Position numbers and translations under genes: made by a program
Virus record (IMG/VR): IMGVR_UViG_3300035459_000014
Span: 1 to 30,769 of that record
Reading direction: 5' to 3' (one strand)
Source of the DNA: a virus
Length of the DNA: 30,769 bases
Shown: positions 7,108 to 15,514 of the stretch, in pieces
Layout: the number at the start of each line of letters is the position of its first letter
Numbering within the stretch: position 1 is the stretch's first letter
The notes under the pieces: generated by a model
Told to the model about the DNA's origin: nothing
Seen by the model: the letters and a program-made list of their open reading frames with translations, nothing else
The model's database searches: none

Positions 7108-9797
7108 TAGAGCGCCAATATTTGCCAGGTAGCAGAACCTGAGTATTTTGCATCAATCCCGGTAATGTCACCGCCGTTACCGGGATATGTTTGCACTAAG
7201 TTTTCAATAGTGTCGTTGACCTGCAGGTAAGCGGTAAGTGGCCCTACCCAAGGCGTTGCCGGTAAATGCCTGCCCGTACCAATTAATGGCTGATATAGCG
7301 ATATTCCCTGCCCAAATCCGGCCAGATTCCCCACGGCTAAACTTAATTGCACTATATTGTCGGTATAGGGCGTATATTCATTGGAAACCTCTACATTTGC
7401 GCAAAGAACTGCCATATATAAACCGGCCTTCAATACTGTTACAGACTCGCCATAAATGCCGGAAAAATAAGCTGCATCGTTGAATGAATTTACTGCGTCC
7501 CGCGTCCACGTTGCCCAGGTTGCCGGAGGAAAGTATGGATAATGTTGATAGTCAGCAGTAACCGTGCCGGTGTTTAGAACTAACGATGCTTTTATCCCGC
7601 TTCCTGGCAGCGCAAACCACGGTATGGGCGGATAACTAGGCAACGGGACGGGCGGGTAAGTGGTTGTCGATGGAGGCGTGGGGGCCGGGACTACTCCGGT
7701 AGTCGCCAGATCCTCGAACGTCTCTGCGTATGCGCTCACGACGCACGACATGAACCCGCTCTTTGCATCGTAATTCAGGGTGATGACTTTCGGGATGACA
7801 TTCGAGGCGAACTGGATACCGCGCGGGTTGTCTGCGGCGTCGCGTTCCACATACACGAACTGCCCCGGCGCGCAGTCAATGAATCGGTTATTCTGTGCCA
7901 GATTGAGCGGCACGGTTGGGTAGGTATTATTCGCCCGCGCAATATACAGGCTGGTCAGGCTGTTGAGTTGCGCCTGGTCAGTTACGATTATCTGCGGCAA
8001 ATTGTCGGAGATCCCAAATTGCTTGTACGAACTGCCGGGCGAATAGGCCAGCAATGCCGTTCCTACTCCGCTATTGCCCCACGCATACTCCACACCCGCG
8101 CCCGCGAGAAATCCCGTTTTCGGTTGTGGTTCCCTGGATATGTCCAGCTTGCCTAATTCCATGTCGGCCTTCGTAGCCGACATGACCACCGGGATACTTG
8201 ACCGGCTGGTAGAAGGCACCAGTTCGGGCGGAATGAATATATACATTTGCCCGTACCGGTTACAGCATGGGATTGCCAGCAGGTTATTCCACGCGCTGGA
8301 TTTGATTTGCGCCCATAACGAGCCTTCTTGTTCCGATAATACCGGGACGGGGCGCGTGTCTCCGGTGGGGTAATAATCTGCGATGAAGCAGAGTGTCGAT
8401 TGCCAATATAACAAGCTCCACAAGCCGAAGTCCCAGGTCATGTGATGGATTTTGTGCCAGTCCGTGGATGCGCTATCACTATCCTCGATACCGAGAATAT
8501 ACTCAGTGGATTGGTTGAGCCAATAGGCCATGCCCTCCACGGTGAAATCGACGTATGCGCCGTTGGGGTCAAAGTGCATGGACTGTTTATCTATCCAGCC
8601 CTCGCAAACAATATTTTCGCGGTATGGCACAGGCCCGAGGCTTTTTTCGGTTACGCCGTTCAACACGCTTATGGTCACGCTTGCCCCGGCGGATTCGTCG
8701 GTTAGTTTTTCATTCAGGACTAATGTGGTAGCAACTCCGCCGGTCTTGACGGTGTACAGCCCATCGTTATGCGCCGAACCGGTTATTTGAATATCCATTC
8801 CGGTCGTGAATACGTCCAGTCCGCCACTTGCGCTGATAGTCTTGGTAGCCGCGTCAAATGCAATTCCCACAGAAGTCAGGCTGGTGAGGTCTTTGTACCA
8901 ATCGCGTGCAAATAAAATAACCTGCTGCCTATCCTTTACGTTGGCAAATTCGGCCTGGTCGTACATGCGGACGGTGAAATTCCAGCCTCCATCGTTATCC
9001 CGGTCGCACGTCGGCATACTGGTCAGGTTAAATTGGTTGACGGGTGGATTAGACTTGTCAAACGCCGTAATGGTGCGCCATGCGGTCGTGCTCCTGCCAT
9101 TGGTTCCCGTGAGGGTGCAATAGATTTTATACGTGCCGGCCGCGGTGACCTGGAAGGTTGGGTTCTGTGTACTGCCCCCGGCGATAACGCTGATGTTGCT
9201 GCCAAGCGCGCCCCATGACCAACTCGATAGCCCGGTGCCGTTTGGCATAAATGACCCCGATCCGTCGAACATGATGCTGGCGGGCGTGCTTGGGGTGATG
9301 GTGTAATCGATAATATTGATAATGGCATCCGGCCCCAGGTTGGCTACCGGGTTTGGATTGACATATTGGTCGGAATAGCTGATGTCATAATCCATGTAGA
9401 GCGTGATCGGGTCGGTGGTCTTCTGCCTGCGGTAGCGCACCCAGGGAAGGAAATCATCCACGACGGTCAGGTAAACCCCGTCCGCCAAATGCAGGTCGGA
9501 GGTTGCGCCGACGTATAAATAGGTTGCGTCAGCTGCCTTACGGATGCGCCCAATCCCGAGGTCGTATAATCCCGCCGCAGAGCCTACCCAGAGCGTGGAC
9601 ATTGCCGGGATGTTGGCGTATGCGCCCACAGTAACGTTGTGATAGGCGATTTGCACAACCGAATCGAGGCTTGACGGAGTGCCGTCCACTTGTGCGGCGA
9701 ATAAGACATGACTTTGCGGGAACGCCAAATAGAGCGCACTGGCCTGGTGGTCGGAGCGGATATACTGGAGTTCGGTGGAAGTCATTGCGCGGGTCAT
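7107..9797 (-). CDS. Large tail hub / tip protein with PKD-like domain
   Basis: An 896-aa protein, the largest in the tail cluster, at the position of the tail hub or tip protein after the tape measure and distal tail genes. Residues about 149-246 form a PKD-like Ig domain (PVANLGPD, FDGSGSF, then the closing GTYKIYCTLTGTNGRSTTAW). Residues about 320-385 hold a small beta module (TKTISASGGLDVFTTGMDI, NDGLYTV). The central part (400-700) is Trp/Tyr-rich and hub-like. A proline-rich linker at about 705-735 (PAPTPPSTTTYPPVPLPSYPP) joins a C-terminal domain that looks like a trimeric jelly roll (GLYMAVLCANVEV). An alternative start lies at residue 5. Adhesion to host surface polymers is an inference from the PKD-like and jelly-roll parts. 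Confidence 0.75.
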   Translation of the reverse strand: MTRAMTSTELQYIRSDHQASALYLAFPQSHVLFAAQVDGTPSSLDSVVQIAYHNVTVGAYANIPAMSTLWVGSAAGLYDLGIGRIRKAADATYLYVGATSDLHLADGVYLTVVDDFLPWVRYRRQKTTDPITLYMDYDISYSDQYVNPNPVANLGPDAIINIIDYTITPSTPASIMFDGSGSFMPNGTGLSSWSWGALGSNISVIAGGSTQNPTFQVTAAGTYKIYCTLTGTNGRSTTAWRTITAFDKSNPPVNQFNLTSMPTCDRDNDGGWNFTVRMYDQAEFANVKDRQQVILFARDWYKDLTSLTSVGIAFDAATKTISASGGLDVFTTGMDIQITGSAHNDGLYTVKTGGVATTLVLNEKLTDESAGASVTISVLNGVTEKSLGPVPYRENIVCEGWIDKQSMHFDPNGAYVDFTVEGMAYWLNQSTEYILGIEDSDSASTDWHKIHHMTWDFGLWSLLYWQSTLCFIADYYPTGDTRPVPVLSEQEGSLWAQIKSSAWNNLLAIPCCNRYGQMYIFIPPELVPSTSRSSIPVVMSATKADMELGKLDISREPQPKTGFLAGAGVEYAWGNSGVGTALLAYSPGSSYKQFGISDNLPQIIVTDQAQLNSLTSLYIARANNTYPTVPLNLAQNNRFIDCAPGQFVYVERDAADNPRGIQFASNVIPKVITLNYDAKSGFMSCVVSAYAETFEDLATTGVVPAPTPPSTTTYPPVPLPSYPPIPWFALPGSGIKASLVLNTGTVTADYQHYPYFPPATWATWTRDAVNSFNDAAYFSGIYGESVTVLKAGLYMAVLCANVEVSNEYTPYTDNIVQLSLAVGNLAGFGQGISLYQPLIGTGRHLPATPWVGPLTAYLQVNDTIENLVQTYPGNGGDITGIDAKYSGSATWQILAL

Positions 9798-9799
9798 AA

Positions 9800-10204
9800 T
9801 TACGCCGGTGGACTTGTCAAAATCATGTTTCGGAATGTGATTGCGAATGCTTGCCGCGTCCTCGCGTCGTACTCTTCAGCCAAAGACGGCCACACCATCG
9901 TACAGGTGTAGTACAGGAATTCCGCCGAATCATCGTTCGTGCGAGTGTGTATGACCACAGGGGCCGACGCGCCGGGGCAGAACGTCCGCAGCATGTCACG
10001 CTCTTCCTGTGTGATGGTCGTCCATGATTGCACCACGGAAGGCAAGCCCATGCCGCGCTGTGTCAGGTCGTCCAGGTCTACCGTTGCGGCGTAGGGATGG
10101 TAGGCGGTCTTGGGATAATGCACGGGCGGCAGTAACGCGGCGTAATTCGACGTGCTGTTGATGTCGAACCCGATCTCGAAATCCAGGTCATAGCTTCCGG
10201 TCAT
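9800..10204 (-). CDS. Distal tail-type small tail protein
   Basis: A 134-aa protein. I choose ATG 10204, which overlaps the tape-measure stop as ATGA and has CGGAG upstream; an in-frame ATG at 10228 would extend into the tape measure gene. The sequence (SYDLDFEIGFDINSTSNY, HYPKTAYHPYAATVDL, then FAITFRNMIL at the end) is a compact beta protein. Its place between tape measure and hub is that of the distal tail or tail-completion protein that joins tube and tip. I do not recognise a specific family. Confidence 0.7.
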   Translation of the reverse strand: MTGSYDLDFEIGFDINSTSNYAALLPPVHYPKTAYHPYAATVDLDDLTQRGMGLPSVVQSWTTITQEERDMLRTFCPGASAPVVIHTRTNDDSAEFLYYTCTMVWPSLAEEYDARTRQAFAITFRNMILTSPPA

Positions 10205-12378
10205 TTCTTGAACTCCGTCATTGCCCATTCGCGCACGCCGCGATTTACCAGATCGCGCACCACCAATCTATCCTGTGCGGTCAATCCGGATACATTAACA
10301 GAGCGGCTATCGACGTAGCTTGAAGAGGCCGCGCCGCCGCTTCTCCCGCCGATCATGGCTGCAATCAAGTTTTGCTGTGTCAGTCTGCCGCCTACGATCT
10401 GTTCGGCGTATCTCACGGTATCGGGCGCCACTACCCATTCCGGCTTCCCGGTCGCATTGCGGGCGACGCCGGGGAAGAAGTAGCCGCCTTCGTCCCGGAG
10501 CACCGGCGCGGTTGGGCTAATATTGGTATAGGGGTTGTAATAACTCTGATTGCCACTAATCCCCATGCTTTGCAGGAAGGCGTTATAAGCCGCGGCGGTT
10601 TGTGTCTCTGCAGCAGTTACCACGCCGATCAATGTGTAGTATTGTTGTAACCATGCAGTCTGTTCCGTGTTAAGTTCGTCTGATAGGTTTTGTTTGAGTT
10701 GGGTTATCTTGTCCTTATGGTTCTGTTCGATGGTATCCAACTCTTTTTCGTGCTGGGTAGCTTCGGAGGCTTGCTGTTCGGCAAAGGCATCGTCCCGGCG
10801 CTGTTTGGATTTGTTGTAATTATCCAGTTCGTCGGATTGCTGTTGCTGGAACGAGGCCAGCCGTTGCGCTGTCTGTTCATCGTAATTGCGTTGATTATCT
10901 GCCAGAGTTTTCGCTAATTGTGTCCGTCTTTGTGCATCGGCCTCGCTGTAATCGCGTTGGTCTTTGGCCTTTTGTTCAGAATAATCCCGGTTCTCTTTTT
11001 CGATGCCTAACACGTCATGGGATTGTGTCAGGTCTTGGAGCTTGTCTTTATGCGATTGCTCCAGATCCGCCATTTGATTCTGGTAGGTCTGTTGTGCCTG
11101 TAACTCTGATGCCTGGAAATTGGCAATGGCATCCGACTGTTGCTGTTGGAAGTTGGCTAAATCCTGCGCTTGCTGTTCGTTGAAGTCACGCGTCTCTTTG
11201 GCGACGTTATCCTGATAATCTTGTAACGCCTGTAAATCTTCTTGGTTATGCGCGGCCTCTTCCTGTGTCCGTTGCTCAAGATAGGTATTTTCGGCTTGCG
11301 TGGCGGATTGATAATAACTGGCGTTTTCCGTCTTCATCGCGTCGTGGTATGATTTCTGCGTGGCGGCGATGCTTTGTTGGTAGGACGTGAATTCGGTCAA
11401 TCCGGTGTTGTAATCTGCCTGCGACATGCCGCCGGATGTGCCAACCGCGCCGTTAGTTGTGCCTGTAAATTTCCAAGGATTCGGCGCGCCGGTTAGAGTA
11501 AGTGCCCATGAATCGATTGATTTAGCGAATTTCTCTATACCCTGTCCAAGGCTGCCCATGTGCGGCCACCAATTCTGGCTCATCCAATTAGTTTCAATGG
11601 CCGCCAGCTCTGGGAATATCTGTAATGCGCTTGGTGCATTAGCTGGTTTTAGGGCGTTATAACCTGCCGTACCCAATAATATTCCGCCTACAGCAGCCAC
11701 AATGGGAGCAAGTGTAGTCATTAAACTCGCGCCCCCAATTGCGCCGGTTATTGTACTTCCACCCGCGCCCTCTATTGCTCCCCCAGCTTGTATTTTTGCG
11801 GCGGTCAGCATAGTTGCCGCAGCGCCTGCTTGTATCTTGGCGGCTGAGTTCATTCCGCCAGAGGCAATCAATTGGATGTCAACAACTGCTCGGTCAACTT
11901 CAGTAAATACTTTTCCGGCCGCGGCGATGGTAACTAATCCACCAGCCAATCCCACTGCTGCCTGGATAAGTTTAGGGTTTTCTTGAGAGAATTTTGAGAA
12001 TTGGGAAACGATATTCGCGACTTGGGTATATCCAGGCAATAATCCCTCTGTTACCACCCGCCCCACGTCAATGGTAGCCTGTTTTATTTCAGTAGTATCC
12101 GCCAACCATTGTTTAGATAGTGCCTCGTTCTGACCAGCCGCTTTGATATATTCCTGACTGGCGGCAATGGCCGGCACGTACACCGCCGCGCCCGCCAATC
12201 CAATAGCCGTGAAGACCTGCGAGAGTTCGCGCAGCTCCATCCGGTTGCGGCGAAGTTGCTGCTCCTGGTTGCTGAGAATGGACGTGGTAGCGCTCAATCC
12301 AGAATTGGTTTGCTGAATCGAGGACTGGTCAAGTCCATACTTCAGGATAATATCAAGAGTTTTCTGCTCGTCGCCCAT
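10201..12378 (-). CDS. Tape measure protein
   Basis: A 725-aa protein that would span the tail lumen and set tail length, then take part in DNA delivery. It has hydrophobic segments (about 134-156 and 210-240), Ala/Gly-rich stretches, and a long charged coiled coil at about 325-600 rich in Gln, Asp and Glu. The coiled coil has internal repeats such as FQQQQSD (twice) and RDYSE/NRDYSEQK. The C-terminal part (RDEGGYFFPGVARN, KPEWVVAPDTVRYAEQIVGG) is the common tape-measure end. It follows the frameshifted assembly chaperone, the standard order. By the usual 0.15 nm per residue rule the tail would be about 110 nm, a rough inference. The start ATG lies one base after the chaperone stop. Confidence 0.93.
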   Translation of the reverse strand: MGDEQKTLDIILKYGLDQSSIQQTNSGLSATTSILSNQEQQLRRNRMELRELSQVFTAIGLAGAAVYVPAIAASQEYIKAAGQNEALSKQWLADTTEIKQATIDVGRVVTEGLLPGYTQVANIVSQFSKFSQENPKLIQAAVGLAGGLVTIAAAGKVFTEVDRAVVDIQLIASGGMNSAAKIQAGAAATMLTAAKIQAGGAIEGAGGSTITGAIGGASLMTTLAPIVAAVGGILLGTAGYNALKPANAPSALQIFPELAAIETNWMSQNWWPHMGSLGQGIEKFAKSIDSWALTLTGAPNPWKFTGTTNGAVGTSGGMSQADYNTGLTEFTSYQQSIAATQKSYHDAMKTENASYYQSATQAENTYLEQRTQEEAAHNQEDLQALQDYQDNVAKETRDFNEQQAQDLANFQQQQSDAIANFQASELQAQQTYQNQMADLEQSHKDKLQDLTQSHDVLGIEKENRDYSEQKAKDQRDYSEADAQRRTQLAKTLADNQRNYDEQTAQRLASFQQQQSDELDNYNKSKQRRDDAFAEQQASEATQHEKELDTIEQNHKDKITQLKQNLSDELNTEQTAWLQQYYTLIGVVTAAETQTAAAYNAFLQSMGISGNQSYYNPYTNISPTAPVLRDEGGYFFPGVARNATGKPEWVVAPDTVRYAEQIVGGRLTQQNLIAAMIGGRSGGAASSSYVDSRSVNVSGLTAQDRLVVRDLVNRGVREWAMTEFKK

Positions 12379-12379
12379 T

Positions 12380-13056
12380 TCAATGACCTTCGGTCAACTC
12401 CCGGATATGCCGGTATTTTTCTCCCAGGCCTCGCAGGGCAATTACATCATCCTGCCATGATTCGTCGTCTGTAAGCGCCTGGTGAATGGAAATCTGGAAG
12501 GAGAACGCCTCCAATACTGAAAGCAAATGTTGAACGTCCCGGAGCGGGTGATTGAGGTGTATGACCTCACGTTTTTTGCGGCCTCGTGGTGGTTTTGCCT
12601 GCTGGATTTCCTCTTCGGCTTTTCCGGGGTAATCCAGGAGCGGCAAATCCTCTACGTCTTCTTGCTTGATTTCTCCGCTTGTCCGGTAGAATCCTTTGAG
12701 CCACCGGAAGGCCGCGTGGCTTTTTTTTGGATTTCTTCCAATTGATCAGAGGTGAGATCATAGCGCCACTGCGGGTTTACTTCCAGCACGCGCCGCTCCC
12801 ATAACGAGGTGAAGGCATCCGGAAGTTTCCGCATCAATTCGATGCTGAATTTTGCCGGTTTCCCGTCCACCTCCAGTTTTAGGATGTCTGAAGGAACCGA
12901 GAGAGTAGCAAAGAGCGAGTGCGCCCGGAATGGGTGCTTGTCGTCTTTCGGGACGTCGTAGGTTACGGTGCCGCGCTGGATACCTTCATCGGTCGTGGCG
13001 GCGCGTATGTCGATTTCAGCGCAAACAGAACCATCGTCATAGGACAAATGCTTCAT
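12380..13056 (-). CDS. Tail assembly chaperone, long form made by -1 frameshift (G-T type)
   Basis: This joins two overlapping frames. Codons 1-112 are read from ATG 13056 to the A8 run at 12721-12728. A -1 slip on CAA AAA AAA then continues in the frame of the downstream ORF with no stop in between and ends at 12380, giving about 225 aa. In long-tailed phages the short and long chaperones bind the tape measure and tube subunits during tail assembly and are absent from the virion. The gene lies between tube protein and tape measure, as in lambda G/GT. The extension is charged (KPPRGRKKREV, VIALRGLGEKYRHIREL). The arrangement and slippery site are visible; actual frameshifting is inferred from family knowledge. 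Confidence 0.85.
12652..13056 (-). CDS. Tail assembly chaperone, short form
   Basis: The 134-aa product made when no frameshift occurs. It terminates at TAG 12652-12654, shortly after the slippery run. The N-terminal two-thirds (MKHLSYDDGSVCAEIDIRAA through SLWERRVLEVNPQWRYDL) is a compact domain. The C-terminal tail after the slip site is Ser/Lys-rich and low in complexity, as is usual when it is not functionally constrained. GGAAAG precedes the ATG. Together with the long form it should guide tape-measure-dependent tube polymerisation. Confidence 0.82.
   Translation of the reverse strand: MKHLSYDDGSVCAEIDIRAATTDEGIQRGTVTYDVPKDDKHPFRAHSLFATLSVPSDILKLEVDGKPAKFSIELMRKLPDAFTSLWERRVLEVNPQWRYDLTSDQLEEIQKKATRPSGGSKDSTGQAEKSSKKT
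12721..12729 (-). promoter_or_regulatory. -1 programmed frameshift slippery site
   Basis: On the coding strand the frame-0 codons here are CAA AAA AAA GCC, so A_AAA_AAA forms an ideal heptamer for tandem -1 slippage. The -1 frame is open from here into the downstream ORF, while frame 0 closes 22 codons after the last AAA codon. Confidence 0.82.
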
Positions 13057-13067
13057 GTATTCTTTCC

Positions 13068-13090
13068 GGGGCAGGTGATCCGCCTGCCCC
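13068..13090 (-). terminator. Hairpin after the tail tube gene
   Basis: Perfect 8-bp GC-rich inverted repeat (GGGGCAGG with CCTGCCCC) and a 7-base loop, placed between the tube protein stop and the chaperone start. It lacks a U-tract. It may act as a partial terminator or as a 3' mRNA stabiliser that lets the abundant tube protein be made in excess over the chaperone and tape measure. Confidence 0.5.
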
Positions 13091-13096
13091 TATTGG

Positions 13097-13912
13097 CTAT
13101 TCCTCGTACCAGATTACTATACGGTCGTTCGAACTCGGCTTTGTCGTTGGCGTGACGGTAGTTACCGAGGTATTGACAACTCCTGCGGTACTATCCAGCG
13201 TATCATTCACGAAGACCGTAACAGCAGTTTCATCGTAGGCCAACGCGGGCAGGACATAATCCGACTCGGTTCCTGCAGCCAGAAACGCGCACAGGTGCGG
13301 TATCCCGGTGCTCTTGCCTTTTATGGCCTGTTGCGATAATGCGCCGTTGGTCGCATCGACCAGGGCGACGCCCCAAGGTGTCAGGCTGGTATAGTTCGGA
13401 ACGATCTTGAATATCTCATCCTGCGGCGTTTCGGCGTTGCCTGAGGCCAACCATACCGCCTTGGCATAGGGGAAGAAGTACCAATCCCACGAGCCTTCGC
13501 CAGTCGGAACCTCGTTGCTGGCAGAATATGCCAGGATGCCCAAATACGGCTCGAAGCCGCGTTTGTTGGTTTGCATGGGAATCCAACGGGTTGATAATCC
13601 GAGCGTATCGACCTTCGCGCCGGTCAGGACAGCCAAAACATCCAGGTTCGCCATGCCCACGTGCAGATCGGCGTCCATGCCGGTCGCGGGCGGCAGAACC
13701 TGCAAGGCCTCGACTTTATCGTCACCAACCTGTGAAATGATACGGGGTTGGGCGTTGTTGACGGTCAGGGTACGGGCGCTCTCGTATTGGAGGCCTTCGT
13801 ATCCGACTGTCGAACTTGCCGCAAGCGGCGTTTGGTACGTGTTCAACTGAAAGAATGAAACGTACCGAAAACCAATCTTGAAACCTTTATTCGGAAGGGT
13901 AGGTGGTGTCAT
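13097..13912 (-). CDS. Major tail (tube) protein
   Basis: A 271-aa protein with a strong AAGGAG site. Position between tail terminator and assembly chaperone identifies it as the tube subunit, present in many copies in the tail. It begins with a short N-arm (MTPPTLPNKGFKIGFRYVSF) and is beta-rich with turns such as VGYEGLQYESARTLTV and RGFEPYLGILAYSASNEVP. The C-terminal 60 residues (AYDETAVTVFVNDTLDSTAG and after, Thr/Val-rich) look like a small Ig-like decoration on the tube surface. Family similarity is by layout and position rather than by a unique motif. Confidence 0.85.
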   Translation of the reverse strand: MTPPTLPNKGFKIGFRYVSFFQLNTYQTPLAASSTVGYEGLQYESARTLTVNNAQPRIISQVGDDKVEALQVLPPATGMDADLHVGMANLDVLAVLTGAKVDTLGLSTRWIPMQTNKRGFEPYLGILAYSASNEVPTGEGSWDWYFFPYAKAVWLASGNAETPQDEIFKIVPNYTSLTPWGVALVDATNGALSQQAIKGKSTGIPHLCAFLAAGTESDYVLPALAYDETAVTVFVNDTLDSTAGVVNTSVTTVTPTTKPSSNDRIVIWYEE

Positions 13913-13931
13913 GTTCTGTTTACTCCTTTTT

Positions 13932-14402
13932 TTACTCGCCCGTGGCGTATGTCACCGGGATAATTCGTTCAACGGCTAAAGCCCATTCACATCCGGCGTA
14001 ATTTCCGACGCCTGCATAGGCGAACGCTTTGACGCCGGTAGAGCCTATCAATACGGCCCGCTTGATGCCTGCCAGCTTCCCCAGTCGTGGGTGGGCCAGC
14101 AATTCGTCACGGATTAGTGGGAGGCGTCCTTTTATCCGGTCTTCCACTTCGCCGGGGATTCCGACCGTGATCGTCGCCTCATACAACCGGATATAGACGG
14201 TGGTCGTTTCCAGCTTTATATCTTCGCTGTCTGCATAAGGCGTGTATTTCTGCGCTCCGACGAAGTAGCACACTGACGGGGTGCTGATGTCTGCGGGCAG
14301 GTTGGGATATGCAATCGCGATGCCCGTCACGCTTTTGTTGGCGTTGGCAATGCTTGCGAGGGCGGCGATGGTCGCTTCGATGTCGGTCGGAGTAGCTACC
14401 AC
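13932..14402 (-). CDS. Tail terminator / tail completion protein
   Basis: About 156 aa from GTG 14402, chosen because AAGAGGG lies upstream and the overlap with the previous gene is only seven bases; an in-frame ATG at 14432 adds ten residues but has no properly spaced ribosome binding site. The alternating pattern (helix TDIEATIAALASIANANK, then strands YPNLPADISTPSVCYFVG, ETTTVYIRLYEATITVGI, LPLIRDELLAHPRL, CEWALAVERIIPV) is that of gpU/HK97 gp10-group terminator proteins. These form a ring that stops tube growth and joins the tail to the head. It sits between head-tail connector and tube protein, as expected. Confidence 0.72.
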   Translation of the reverse strand: MVATPTDIEATIAALASIANANKSVTGIAIAYPNLPADISTPSVCYFVGAQKYTPYADSEDIKLETTTVYIRLYEATITVGIPGEVEDRIKGRLPLIRDELLAHPRLGKLAGIKRAVLIGSTGVKAFAYAGVGNYAGCEWALAVERIIPVTYATGE

Positions 14403-15001
14403 GGCACCACCCTCTTGTAGCTTTTTATCCATTCCTGCAAGCGCACAGGAACGGCTTTGGTGTAGGTTGCGGTTCCGAGTTCGGCGACGCCCATTGAATC
14501 GGTCAAGCCGGTTTTATTCTCTTTGTAGACCCGGATGGACATAACAGTCACGTTTTCCTGGAGGTCTGCCGGTAGCCCGGAGGTGTCCGTAGCTATTCCG
14601 CCGGTGTAGGTCATTTGAACCTGCACCTTGCCGCGCGTCCCGTTCACGAGGGCAGCGTATTCCGCCGTGACCCTGTAGCCGTCGATGGTCAGGTGATTGA
14701 TATCCACCTGCACCCAACCGGTATATGTATCAGGACGCCATGCCATTGAAGCAACTGAGGCGATAACGGGCTTATGGGGCCAGACGACAATATTGCCATC
14801 CTTGTCCACCTGACCATATAGGATTTCATTGGTTTTGGTTTCAGAGAGCAAATAATTGTCGCTATCCGGGCCGGGCCTGCCGGTCAGTTCCCGGTCCAAC
14901 CAACGCGAAGCCGCGGTGACAATGCCGCTGAGTTGCGTATCATCGTTACTAACCTGTATGTCGTTTTCCAATGTCACGTTGGTCAGGCTGGTGTAGTCCA
15001 T
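14396..15001 (-). CDS. Head-tail connector (gp6-like adaptor)
   Basis: A 201-aa protein starting at ATG 15001, which overlaps the previous stop as TAATG. The N-terminal helical part (MDYTSLTNVTLEN, TAASRWLDRELTG) followed by a beta insertion (ILYGQVDKDGNIVVWPHKPV, GWVQVDINHLTIDGYRVTAE) and a C-terminal helix (ADLQENVTVMSIRVYKENK, PVRLQEWIKSYKRVVPW) matches HK97 gp6/SPP1 gp15-type adaptors. These bind under the portal as a dodecameric ring and take up the tail. Gene order supports it. The protein is longer than the minimal HK97 adaptor because of the beta insertion. Confidence 0.78.
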   Translation of the reverse strand: MDYTSLTNVTLENDIQVSNDDTQLSGIVTAASRWLDRELTGRPGPDSDNYLLSETKTNEILYGQVDKDGNIVVWPHKPVIASVASMAWRPDTYTGWVQVDINHLTIDGYRVTAEYAALVNGTRGKVQVQMTYTGGIATDTSGLPADLQENVTVMSIRVYKENKTGLTDSMGVAELGTATYTKAVPVRLQEWIKSYKRVVPW

Positions 15002-15291
15002 TATTTAGCCTTCCTTGCGGCGCGCTTCGGTTTTTCGGGCTGTTCGTCATTGTCTTCGATGGGCGGAGGAACCGGCATTGTGCTTTTGTTATACGGAGCT
15101 TCTGGTTTAGTTTCTTCGACGGGCGCGGCGGGTTGTCCGGGCGGCATTGGCAATATCTCGCCCGCTGCGAGCAGTTCAAATGCCAGTTTGCTACTCGCGG
15201 GCAGGTCAATGATTCCATTTGCCACCGGGAACGTGCCCTCGACGCTGCTCCAGGCTCCTGCGTCTTTCCTCGTTACTCGAAATTTTGTCAT
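15001..15291 (-). CDS. Small Pro/Lys-rich structural-region protein
   Basis: A 96-aa protein of unknown function. The first 50 residues (MTKFRVTRKDAGAWSSVEGT, LAFELLAAGEILPMP) form a small domain. The remainder is low-complexity and Pro/Glu/Lys-rich, ending in the basic KPKRAARKAK. Small proteins like this are often found between capsid and connector genes, as head accessory or DNA-contacting factors. Its ATG overlaps the upstream stop as ATGA. Confidence 0.65.
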   Translation of the reverse strand: MTKFRVTRKDAGAWSSVEGTFPVANGIIDLPASSKLAFELLAAGEILPMPPGQPAAPVEETKPEAPYNKSTMPVPPPIEDNDEQPEKPKRAARKAK

Positions 15292-15500
15292 GCTGCACTT
15301 CCTTTCTGTGCCAACGCGTCCAGGCGCTTGATAATCTGTTTTTTAATCGCCGGATTTTCTTTTGTTTCCAGCTGCTCCAATTGAGCCAACCAGAAATCAC
15401 AATCTTGGATCGCGCCATTGATAATATTTAGGTTGGCAATCAACTGGTCACGACTAGCCTCTAAAACTTTCTTGCGTGATTCGATCTGTTCCTTATCCAT
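15288..15500 (-). CDS. Small coiled-coil protein
   Basis: A 70-aa, almost wholly helical protein (MDKEQIESRKKVLEASRDQL, AIQDCDFWLAQLEQLETKEN, QIIKRLDALAQKG). I use ATG 15500 because AAAGG lies upstream and a longer frame would run into the preceding gene. It is translationally coupled to the next gene. Function unknown; small coiled-coil proteins of this kind occur beside capsid genes in other siphoviruses. Confidence 0.68.
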   Translation of the reverse strand: MDKEQIESRKKVLEASRDQLIANLNIINGAIQDCDFWLAQLEQLETKENPAIKKQIIKRLDALAQKGSAA

Positions 15501-15514
15501 TGCCTGCCTTTCTA

